DNA of 64,000 nucleotides from Ampelomyces quisqualis (lineage: Eukaryota; Ascomycota; Dothideomycetes; Pleosporales; Phaeosphaeriaceae), in the NCBI GenBank assembly GCA_018398575.1, contig JAGTXZ010000002.1, positions 2,812,025 to 2,876,024 on the forward strand, given 5' to 3'. Position numbers and translations under genes: made by a program. Every line of letters begins with the position of its first letter. The first letter of the stretch is position 1. Below the pieces are notes generated by a model that saw only the letters and a list, made by a program, of their open reading frames with translations, searched no databases and was not told the DNA's origin. Positions 33,300 to 44,100 of this stretch are shown in pieces.

Positions 33300-36200
33300 T
33301 TTAGGTCCTAGTTTGCGCGCTATACGCGCAAATTGTTCTTTCTAAGAATATATCTTGCTATCTTTAACTAAAATACAGTTATTAGGAATCTAAGCAGCAG
33401 TAACTTAGGATTCTCTATGCTATTAAATTACTATAACTCTTTCTTGTTATAGATTTTAACAAGATCTCTTTTCCTGTTAAACTACCTCTACCTGTTAAGA
33501 GTCTATAAATTAAGACTAGTTTTGCGCAGTATATCTATTCTGTTCTAGGTACACAGAGGCTATTATGCAACTATGTAGTTAGGAAACCTACCTAGCTGTA
33601 CTCTATAAAACGTTACTTGCGTCTATAATACTAGGTTAAACTAGAACCTATAGAAAGGCAATACTATTGTCTTAACGCACAAGTTTAGTAGCTAATAAAG
33701 CGTAAGGGAAGAGATAGTCTACTTAGTAAAACTGCTTATTAGCTAGAAAGCGCTTTAAGCAATTAACCTGTTACTTGCCCTTTCTACGTAATTATATTAG
33801 ATGCAAAAACAAATCTATCCTTATCTTAGCGCCAGATTAGATCTATTAATGCAGTTGTTGCCTGTGCTTAAGAAGCCTGCTTACAGAGTTAACAGGAACA
33901 ATTTAAAACTCTACTAAGCCCCGTTAAAGGTTAAACTGCAGGTTTCTATAACTAAACACGCCTGGCTTTGTATCTTAGCAAAACAAACAGCTAGGCCTAG
34001 TAAGACCTTAATGCTCTGCCTAATAATTCTAGTAAGAAGTTGTTATACAAGGCTATTTATACCCTAAGTTATTGCTATCAGAGGATAGTATTACAGACAA
34101 GAGAGTTTGCGCTTGTCGCAGTAATGCAGGATAGACAGAAAGACTTAATAGCAAAGTATCTAAAAAGACTACTCTAGTTGTATAGTAGTAGTAAGGCAGC
34201 ATATATCTACTCTCTTAGGCGCATTTTTGTTGCTGTATTTTGCTACAAACAAAGAATTGCGCAGTTCTTAGTTAAATTCTAGCTTAATAATTAGTAGGAA
34301 GATGCGTAGGCTACAATAGATTTATTTCTCTAGAGCTACAGTAACTAGCTTATAAGGATTAAGGCAGACTTAGACTACTCTTTATAGTCTTAGGCAGAGT
34401 TATATCCCTTTGTTCTTCTTTGCTATTAATTCTAGCTAGTATTGTTAATAGAATGTAATAAAAGCGCAAATTATGCAACTTTAGCTTTTAATCTACTTCT
34501 TGCTATGCTTGCTGCTAACAAGAATAAGCTAATAGAGGTGTACCTTTTTGCTACTAGCATTAGCAGTCTAAAAAAATACACTTGTTTTGCCTTTGTATAG
34601 AAGATGCATCTATAGTGCAGTATAGACAAAAAGGTTACTAGAGTAGGATACTAGGATTAGATTATAAATAACACAAAGAAATAGCTAAGCTGTTACTTTA
34701 AGACACTAATATACCAACTCATTACATTTGCTAAGCTAGTAAGCTGTTACTAGTATTATGCAGCTGCGCAAGGCATTATATTATAGAAGAGTAAACTTCT
34801 TGCAGTCTAGGATTATTAGTTTAATATTAATAATTTCTGCACCTTTGTGCAAGACCTATACCTTAATGTTTAGCAGCAACTCTACTAGTTGCTGTTTCTA
34901 AATAAGAATAAAGAACCCCCCTAAGTGCTATAGTATTAGCTTAGAGATTCTTCTTGTTAGAATTAGCGTAGTTAGCATATATTTAACGTAGATACACAAC
35001 CTATAGAAGAGGATAAGAGCCTACCTACTATAGGTTAGGATTAGATTATTAGACGCTTAATAAGCAGGGAGTAGCTTATTTAGTTTAAGTAGAGCAATCT
35101 TTAACACAACTATGCCTAGAACTACTACTAGTTTAATAATAGGTTGGCACTCTTAGTCTATATTACTAGTAGTGCTCTTCTACAAGGCACAGAGCTATTT
35201 AGCGTTTAATTCTAGAATACTATTACGCCTTAGAATATTTTTCTTATTAATAGAAGTATAGCTATTATAACAACATATTATAAAGGGTATAGCTAATCTA
35301 GGTACGCTAAGCCTATATATTGTATGTTACTACGTAAGGTTAGCACTATACTTGTTTACTACCTATAGCTAGTTAGAGCCTATATAGAAACTATTTTTAA
35401 GTAGAAAGAAGGAGAAAACTATAAAGACTAACAGAGCAAGTTTTATGCAGAAGCAGTTAGCTTATTCTTGTTTCCTAGCCTAACTATAGAGTAAGACGTT
35501 AATTTAGAGTAACTTACTTAATACTTACAGAAGGTTATAAAAGCCTCTTCTCTAGAGTATATTCTAAACCTTAATAATTTGCAACATACGCTAATTGCAT
35601 TAGGGCAATAGCTCTTTAAATAGAGGCGCAATTAGGTGTCTATTAGTAATACTAGTGTAGCTGTTAACTAGTTAGATCTTAAAACTCTACAGCAAATGTT
35701 ATATAAGGATGCAGAAGAGGTAGTAGAAGAGTAGGCCTGTTACTTAGCATTTGTAGGGTATAGTATTTATGCAAAGAAGGTTAATAATAAGCACAGGTGT
35801 GTTACTAACTGTGCTTATTTAGCCTCTAAGGTATATTATGCCTTCTATTAGCTTAACATAGTTGCTAGCACTTTAGTTAGGTCTGCTCTAGCTAGACTAT
35901 TACTAAAGCAAAGTAGATTTAGTTTGCTTAGAAAAGAGCGCGCTTGTAGTTACCTTGCTGCGCCTAAAGTTAATACAAGCTATTCTAGCGTAGAGCTAGC
36001 ACCTAGCTAGTATACCTAGAATATAGGTTGTTATAGGCCTAGCGTTGCTTCCTTGTTAGCAACAACACTAACTAGGACTAAGAGTAACAACATAGTACTC
36101 TTAATAATTAAATTCTTTTTAGATAATATAAACAGGGACCTAAAGCTAAACTCTTTATATGTAGCCTCTTAACTACTACCTTTGCTTTATAAGCTTAGAG

Positions 36201-36400
36201 TGCTTTACGCTGTGCTGCACAATCTAGATGCTAATTTTAGAAAGTATTAGCTTGCAGCTTATTAGTATACTTTCTAACAACGTCTTCTACTTGTTTAGGC
36301 AGCAGCTACTAGAGAAGAAAAATTAATAGCCTTTCTTCTGCCTGCCTACTACTAGCGTAACAAGAACAGAGTTATAGTAGTAATTGTGCTCTACATTTCT
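33300..36400 (+). pseudogene. Truncated telomere-linked RecQ-type helicase pseudogene (N-terminal half)
   Basis: A plus-strand frame interrupted by TAG/TAA can be followed to 36400. At about 35200-35400 it reads TITP, NIFLINRSIAIITTYYKGYS, then ILVYYL and LVRAYIETIF. This is the pattern found upstream of the helicase domain in fungal subtelomeric RecQ-like proteins (a RNIFI...YHKGY...PREVGELLVYYL...PF type block). Just before the end, a helicase motif I remnant lies at about 36305-36345 (ATREEKLIAFLLPA for TGxGKS..FLLPA), followed by motif Ia (VIVVIVLYIST for VVVPLI). The gene then breaks off where the 5.8-kb duplicated block begins. Motifs II-VI are absent. The family assignment relies on remembered family patterns and on the better-preserved minus-strand copy in this window. 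Confidence 0.65.
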
Positions 36401-36424
36401 ACCTAACCTCTAGGACTATTGCAT

Positions 36425-36550
36425 TTTGCTAGTTACTGCACTTTACTAGTTAACTAGCACTATACTAGTTACTGCACTTTACTAGTTAACTAGCACTATG
36501 CTAGTTACTACTCTTACTAGCTAACTAGCATTGTGCTAGTTATTCTACCT
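36425..36550. repeat. CTAGTTAACTAGCACTA-type short repeats
   Basis: A 46-bp unit containing TTACTGCACTTTACTAG occurs twice in tandem, followed by variants of the near-palindrome CTAGCACTATGCTAG. Related motifs recur at about 38450-38540, 50025-50130, 54545-54665 and 56570-56660, always at block edges. Confidence 0.7.
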
Positions 36551-36559
36551 CTACTGCTA

Positions 36560-38280
36560 TGCATATTCTTTTTACCCTACCTCTACACTAGCACTATCTG
36601 CCTCTTCTACCTAGCTCTCTAAGTTGCTAGCTCTTGTAACACATGCCTACTAGTACTAGAATCTACCTAGTTAAATAGTAAATCTACCTCTATAGAGGAT
36701 TGCCTATTCTTCTGCGCGTTGCTGTCCTCTATTACTTATACTCTGCTGCTCCTACTATATCTTTAATTATCCTACATTAAATCTACAGAGTACTTTAGTC
36801 TATCTAAGAACTATTTTGCCTGCACTACGTTACTTCCTTAGCCTCCTTTTCTGTTGTATTAAAACAGTACCCTACACTTATAGCTCTGTTGCTACGCAGC
36901 TGGCAACAGATTGTGTAAACTAACGTATAGCTAATCTTTTGTTCTAATATTTGCTAGCGCTTGCTCCTAGCAATACTCTACTATACGCACCTGTATAATC
37001 TTTGCGTGTAATAGTAGAGTACTAATCTTAAGATCTCTTAAGCCTTGTTTTAGGATGTTGTAGTATTAGGATCTGCGCAATAGCTTTTTCTTGTAGATAT
37101 CTATTGTACGTTTTTAGTTTAAGGCTAGTATTGCTATTGTCTGTAATAGGTAGATTACCTAAAGCTTATCCTTATTGTTAACTGCGCGCTTGTCTCTTCT
37201 TATTGCCTAAAATAACTTGTTTGCAAAGCGTTAGGACAAGCTTCTAACTAATAAGCTCTAATAGTCTACTACTAATTGTTTGCTTAGTCCTGTAACTAAG
37301 TCTATGCCTGTTAAAGTATTGTTTAGAGATATTAACCTAGATGTCTCTAAATAAGGACTACTACAATTATTAGTAACCTAACAAACTAAGCGCCTTAGAA
37401 ACTTACCCTAAATACACAAAACTGTAGGGCTTAGCTCTTTTAAAGTTGTACTAGTACAGCCTGGCCCTTAATTTACAATTAACGCCTAGAATTCTTACAT
37501 AGTCTAGCAAGTTCTCTTAGAACTTACTCTGCTACTACAACTTCTTGTTGTCTTCTATACTAAGTAGAAGCAGATCTAGTAGAAATATTACGTTGTTAAA
37601 AGTGTGCCCTTGCGTAGCACCCTATTCCTTCTTGCGCAAGTTTACTGTAGAGATAACTATCTGCAAGATACTGTTGTTTTAGAATAACAGCATTAGCTTG
37701 CTGTAAACAGAACCCTATTTTACTAGTTGTTTAGAGAAAACAATAGTTTGTTAAGGCTAGCGTTGTTTGTTTTATTAGATACTGCATCTCTTGTTCTTAA
37801 CACAGGTTGTGTTAACACCTACTAGGCTAATATCTTCTATTAGCTAAGGTATATTCTATTAGAACAAGCATAGTAAAGCCTCTTTAAGCATGTGCACTTG
37901 CAGGACCTAAGGCAGAGTTACATTACCTGCTTGCCTATAACCTCTTAGTTATACTAGCTTTACTACTCTATCTATATATTCTTTATTAAGCTCTGCAACC
38001 TGTCCTTGCCTTCTCTTAGTGTGCCTAAGCGCTTGTTATTAGGGTAAAGACTCTAATTACATTTGCTTCTCTACAGGTGCCTTATTATTGCTTGTGTCTT
38101 CTAAGGACTTGTGCTCTTATAACAGTAGATACAATTAAATTGCATTTGTTAGCGTTAGTATTGTTACTACAATAGTATTGTTGTCTAAGAGAGTTAGGTT
38201 AATTGTTTTAACTATATAATAAAAAGTAGCTTGCGTTACTATTTTAGTGCCTAAGGTAGATTAGGCGCTAAAATATTATA
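36560..38280 (-). pseudogene. Decayed unidentified gene in copy A
   Basis: The minus strand reads through TAG/TAA stops with fragments such as LYPNNKRLGTLREGKDRLQS (about 38000-38060), LTGIDLV and KQTISSRL (about 37270-37310), QVILGNKKRQARS (about 37190-37230) and YLQEKAIAQILILQHP. The same frame survives in copy B. It is mainly basic and helical with no recognised domain. It could be a DNA-binding or transposition protein, but that is a guess. Confidence 0.45.
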
Positions 38281-38686
38281 AAAGACAACACTAAGGAGGA
38301 GAGGTAAGTTTCTGCACTAGTTAGTTAGTTGTTCTCTAACTAAGCACTCTTCTTCTCTACTATTTAAACTTTATTAAGTTTCTAGAGCTGCAACTTTCTA
38401 ATAAAGCTATAAGCCTAGGCTTTTTTAGTTAAGTAGGCAAAGCGTGCTCTATCTAGCATTGTGCTAGTAGCCCTAATATACTAGCTAGCACACTGCTAGT
38501 TTGCGCAGCTAACAACTAGCACTATATTAGCTAGATTACAAGGTTGCTCCTAACCCTAATACTATAGTACACTAATACCTAGTTGTAGAAATGTAGTGTC
38601 TTTACTATGCAGAGTAACGCTTTGTTACGCATTGCAGCGCAGGGCCCTTAGTTTAGAGTAACTTCTACCTGTTAAGCTACTTATTA

Positions 38687-41600
38687 GCGCCCTGCGCAGC
38701 GCAGCGCAGCGTATTCTATTAAAGCTACGCGCTAGTAGCAGTTGCTTGCTATATTCTATAAGAAACGCACCAAAACATTACAGCGCCTTCTCTACAACTA
38801 TAGCTTACTACGTAGCCTAAATAGCCTATTACTGCCCTGCGCAGCGCAGCGCAGCGTATCCTATCAAAGCTACGCGCTAGTAGTAGTTGCTTACTATATT
38901 CTATAGAGAACGCCTTAAAATATTGCAGCGCTTCTTCTACAACTATAGCTTACTATATAGCCTAAACAACCTATTACTGCCCTGCGCAGCGCAGCGCAGC
39001 ATATCCTATTAAAGCTACGCGCTAGTAGTAGTTACTTACTGTATTCTACAGAGAACGCACTAAAATATTGCAGTGCCTCTTCTATAACTATAGCTTACTA
39101 TATAGCCTAAACAGCCTATTACTGCCCTGTACAGCGTAGCGCAGCGTATCCTAGTAAAGCTACGCGCTAGTAGTAGTTGCTTACTATGTTTTGCAAAGAA
39201 CGCCTTAAAATATTGCAGCACCTTTTCTACAACTATAGCTTACTATATAGCCTAAACAACCTATTACTGCTCTGCGCAGCGTAGCGCAGCGTATCCTAGT
39301 AAAGCTACGCGCATATAGCATTACAAGGTATTACAACCTTTTTCTAACTCTTTACGTACTAATTACTTACTAACCTCCTCTAGGCTACATTAGGACCTGC
39401 TCTTAGTAACGCAACCTATCTTAATACCTAGCACATAATTAGTTGCCTAACAGTAATAGAGCAACAACCTAATCTACCTAGTAGTAGAACTAGAGTTTTT
39501 TATATCTTTTACTGTTTAATTTATACATATAACCTTTACTAGCGTTGCACATCCTATGCTGCCTAGATAGGCGCAACCTTAGCAGTGCTGCTATTAGCTA
39601 CGCGTTAGTACTATAACTAATTTTACCTAGGTTGTTTATCTACGCTAGAAACTAATAGGCTTACAAGAAATAACATTGTGCCTGAATTGCAAAGAAGAGC
39701 AAGTAACTTTTAATTTTGCCTAGTTTAACATATATAACAATAGCCTTTATTATGTGCAAATAATTAAACATAGTTTTTACGTAGAGCAGCAATTACATAT
39801 ACCTATCTACTGCATACTTTTCTTTAACCTTCTTAACAACTACTCTTCTCTAGGTTATTATTATGTAAAAGAAGTTAATAAAGCACTGTTTTTTTGTTTT
39901 AAAAACCCTAACAACCTTAACAACTACTACCTTTATTAAGTGCAATAAATTAAAGAAAGTTCCTATAGGCAAGCTGTAGCCAGGTAATAGAAACTTTGGT
40001 ACAAACAGTAAGCAGGTCCTAACAGAAGTTATTATAGATTAATAATAGGCAAGTAGTAGCCAGGTAATAGAAACTTTAGTACAATTAGCAAGCAGGTTCT
40101 AATTAAAGTTATTAAGGATTAAAGAAAGTTCTTGCGTAGGCACACAATTTCTATCTCTACCTAGTGCCTAGCTGCTGTATACTTTTCCTCTACTTCTTGT
40201 ATAACTACTTTTCTCTAGGTTTATATATACTAGGCTTCTATAGCTTTTAAAAACTAATATAGTGTATAATTGGCGAAGAAAATAACAAAATACTATATTT
40301 TTGTTCTAGCAAATGTTAGCACAACATGTACAACAACTGCTTTTATTAAGTGTAATAGATTAAGAAAAGTTCTTAGCGCTTCTTTCTTACAATTATAGCC
40401 TACTACGTAGCCTAAACAGCCTATTGCTGCCCTAAGCAGTGTAGCGCAGCGTATCCTATTAAAGCTACGCGCTAGTAGTAGTTACTTACTATGTTCTGTA
40501 GAGAACGCACTAAAACATTGCAGCGCCTCTTCTATAACTATAGCTTACTACGTAGCCTAAACAGCCTATTGCTGCTCTGTACAGCGTAGCGCAGCGTATC
40601 CTAGTAAAGCTACGCGCTAGTAGCAGTTACTTACTATATTCTATAGAGAACGCTTTAAAATATTACAGCGCCTCTCTTATAACTATAGCTTACTATGTAG
40701 CCTAAACAACCTATTGCTGCCCTGCGCAGCGTAGCGCAGCGTATCCTAGTAAAGCTACGCGCATATAGTATTGCAGGGTATTACAACCTCTTTCTAACTC
40801 TTTACGTACTAATTGCTTACTAACTCCCTCTAGGCTACATTAGGACCTGCTCTTGGTAACGCAACCTGTCTTAATACCTAGCACATAATTAGTTGCCTAA
40901 CAGCAACAGAGTAATAACCTAATCTACCTAGTAGTAGGACTAGAGTTTTTTATATCTTTTATTATTTAATCTATATACATAACTTTTACTAGCGTTGCAC
41001 GTCCTGTGCTGCCTAGATAGGCGTAACCTTAGTAGTGCTGCTATTAGCTACGCGTTAGTACTATAACTAATTTTACCTAGGTTGTTTATCTACGCAAGAA
41101 ACTAACTAGCTTGCAAGAAACAATATTGTGCCTAAATTGCAAAGAAGAGCAAGTAACTTCTAATTTTGCTTAGTTTAACATGTATAATAATAGCCTTTAT
41201 TATGTGCAAAGAATTAAACTTAGTTTCTATATAGGGTAGCAATTATATATACCTATCTGCTGCATACTTTTCTTTAACTTTCTTAATAACTACTCTTCTC
41301 TAGGTTGTTATTATGTAAAAGAAGTTAACAAAGTATTATTTTTTTATTTTAAAAACCCTAACAACATTAATAACTACTGCCTTTATTAAGTACAATAAAT
41401 TAAAGAAATTCCTATAGGCAAGCTGTAGCCAGGTAATAGAAACTTTAGTACAAACAGCAAGTAGGTCTTAACAGAGGTTATTATAGATTAATAATAGGCG
41501 AGTAGTAGCCAGGTAATAGAAACTTTAGTACAAACAGCAAGCAGGTTTCAATAGAAGTTATTAAGGATTAAAGAAAGTTCTTGCGTAGGCACGCAATTTC

Positions 41601-42208
41601 TATCTCTACCTTATGCCTAGCTGCTGTATACTTTTTCTCTACCTCTTGTATAACTACTTTCCTCTAGGTTGTTTATATACACTAGACTTTAACAGGTTTT
41701 AAGAATTAATATAGTGTACAATAGGCAAAGAAAAACAACAAAGTACTATATTTTTGTTCTAGTAAATATTAGCACAATATATACAACAACTGCTTTAATT
41801 AAGTGCAATAGATTAAGAAAAGTTCTTAGCACCTCTTTCTTACAATTATAGCCTACTACGTAGCTTAAATAGCCTATTGCTGCCCTGCGCAGTGCAGCGT
41901 AGCGTATCCTATTAAAGCTACGCGCTAGTAGTAGTTACTTGCTATATTCTATAGAAAACGCCTTAAAACATTGCAGCGCCTCTTCTACAACTATAGCTTA
42001 CTACGTAGCCTAAACAACCTATTACTGCCCTGCGCAGCGCAGCGCAGCGTATCCTATTAAAGCTACGCGCTAGTAGTAGTTACTTACTGTGTTTTGTAAG
42101 AAATGCTCTAAAATATTACAGCGCCTCTTCTGCAACTATAGCTTACTACGTAGCCTAAACAACCTATTACTGCCCTGCGCAGCGCAGCGCAGCGTATCCT
42201 AGTAAAGC
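38687..42208. repeat. 144-bp tandem repeats inside a 1.45-kb higher-order repeat, copy A
   Basis: Units of about 144 bp begin CCCTGCGCAGCGCAGCGCAG, continue with CTACGCGCTAGTAG and end CTAAACAACCTATTACTG. Clusters lie at about 38687-39303, 40430-40753 and 41880-42206. Unique spacers of about 1.1 kb between clusters are also near-identical to each other. The cluster-spacer junction AGCTACGCG recurs at 39303 and 40753, and a variant (AGCTATACG) at about 42206, giving a 1.45-kb period. The GC-rich cores stand out in otherwise AT-rich DNA. Confidence 0.9.
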
Positions 42209-44100
42209 TATACGCACGTAGTATTGCAGGGCATTGCAACCTCTCTCTAACTTGGTTTAGGTTAGAATGTTCTTACAGTTAAGAAATAGCTAGGTAACAG
42301 AAACTTAATTACCTTTCTTAGGTGCAATAGATTAAATAAAGTTCTTATAGTTAAGAAGTAGCTAGGTAATAGAAACCTTTGTTAAACGCTCTACAGGTAC
42401 CAATAGAGATCTAGCGCTCTACTAACATAGTGCTTTAATTAGATACAGCTACAAATTTACGCAGCGCCTTAGGCTCCCTAAGAGCAACTCTCTACTTAGT
42501 AGCTACAAAAGTATTAGGCTAATTATAAAACCTAAGCTACTACACTATTAAAGACGCTAGGGGGCTTTAATTCTTTACAGCTATAAGGTTACAAGGCGCG
42601 TTAAGCTTACACGCGTAATAACATCCAATTGGCTATAAGCGCTTGCTACTTTGTTAACTAACCTTAATTTAATAGTAACCTTAGGTATATATCTAGATCT
42701 TATTTCTAATTCTATATAGTAGAAGGCAGTAGTTGTTAAGATTAAGATTACTAAAGACGTAGTAGGCTACTACGCCTGCTACGTCTACTACTTCTAACTA
42801 AGGCTACCTAGTTGTAGTGTATTTGCAGACACAATCTTAAATATTAACCTATAAGAGGTTAGTAACAAGCAGCAGGTACTTAGCCAAGCCTATTACTGTA
42901 GTGCAACTAAGGAGCAACTGCAGGTATTATTTATAATTATATTTGCTGTTACAGAAAACTAGTTTTAGATAGCTATAAACGTAACAGAAGTCTGTTTAAA
43001 CAAATAATTAACTTTACTATTATATTTCTTTTTAGAGCCTAGAGCGCTACAGTAAATGCCTTTATAAGGCACTGCTTATAGGTTATAATAACAGCCTAAG
43101 ATAGATTTAACAAATATTAACCTGTTTAACGCTAAATATCTTTCTGTAAGCTAGGTAGTAGGCTTGTTAGTATACAGTCTAGAGACTGCAGGCTAGTCCT
43201 AACTAAGACACTCTATAACAAATATTTATAATATATATACATTATTCTGTATAAGATAGAAACCTAAAAGATTTTAGTATTTTGTACTTAATTACGTTAA
43301 ATTTTACCTTTGTTTTCTATAATAAGCTGCAGAGTAGGCATTGTAGCTGCTTTCTACTGTTTTTTTTTACACTGTTTAAACAGCGCTACTAACATCTTAC
43401 TTAGAGTAAAACTACAGCAGTATTTTTATTAAATTTCTATAATACATAGTGCATCTAAACGTCTATAAGATATAAGGTAATATATAGTAAGATTAGACAA
43501 GTTAAAAACTACTGTTACAGTATAATATTTACTAGAGCTGTTTACATATACCCTACGCGCAGTGCAAAAGATTAAATTTATATAATACTGCTGTGTATAT
43601 TAACACTGCACCTAGTGTTTTATACTGCATTTATTCCCTAATAGGAGTAGATAATACTAGGATAAGGGTGTCTAGCTAAACTTGTTGTTTTCTAATACAA
43701 CTATTAGGACCTTAGCAGCGCTATCTTCCTAACTAATACTATAGCCTAAGGCCCAAAACGTACTACATAGGCAAGTAGTATAACGTAATTGAAACATGTT
43801 TAGATTACTTCTACAGGTAAGGCTACTTAAGCTATATATATGTTAGCAGGCACTACAAAGGCTCTAAGCCTATATAAGAGCATTAAGTAGAGCGCTTTAC
43901 TATAGAGTGCTACTAAATCACGCAGCGCCTAGAGCTCTGCAAGAGAAACTTAGCTTAGCTAACAGAATTACTAACTCTTCTACATCTAACAAAATAACTA
44001 TAACCTATTCTACTTACCTTATAGCAAGCTTGCAAAGTAAGGCTAGGTTCTAGAGTAAAGTTTAGAAGAACTGCTCTGTTATAGACACTAGTAACTTAAT
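42209..44100. other. Unassigned RIP-mutated DNA next to the helicase pseudogene
   Basis: The first 150 nt contain another partial start of the 1.1-kb spacer type (AGGTAACAGAAAC and AGGTAATAGAAAC). The remainder has stops in all frames. Minus-strand fragments near 43900-44100 may be the far C-terminal extension of the helicase pseudogene. No other gene is recognised. Confidence 0.4.

Larger units (their letters stand above)
36401..42208. repeat. 5.8-kb direct duplication, copy A
   Basis: It aligns with 54521-60349 at a constant offset of 18120 for the first 2.2 kb. The offset then changes by small indels, for example about 30 extra bases in copy B near 56781. Sampled differences are nearly all C/T and G/A (GCATTTTGCT versus ACATTTTACT). 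Both copies start at ACCTAACCT and contain a decayed minus-strand gene followed by the 144-bp/1.45-kb repeat array. Confidence 0.92.

Noticed and set aside
39754..39939. 61-codon frame in the 1.1-kb spacer
   Set aside because: Tyr/Asn/Leu-rich, broken in the other spacer copies, so not under coding constraint.
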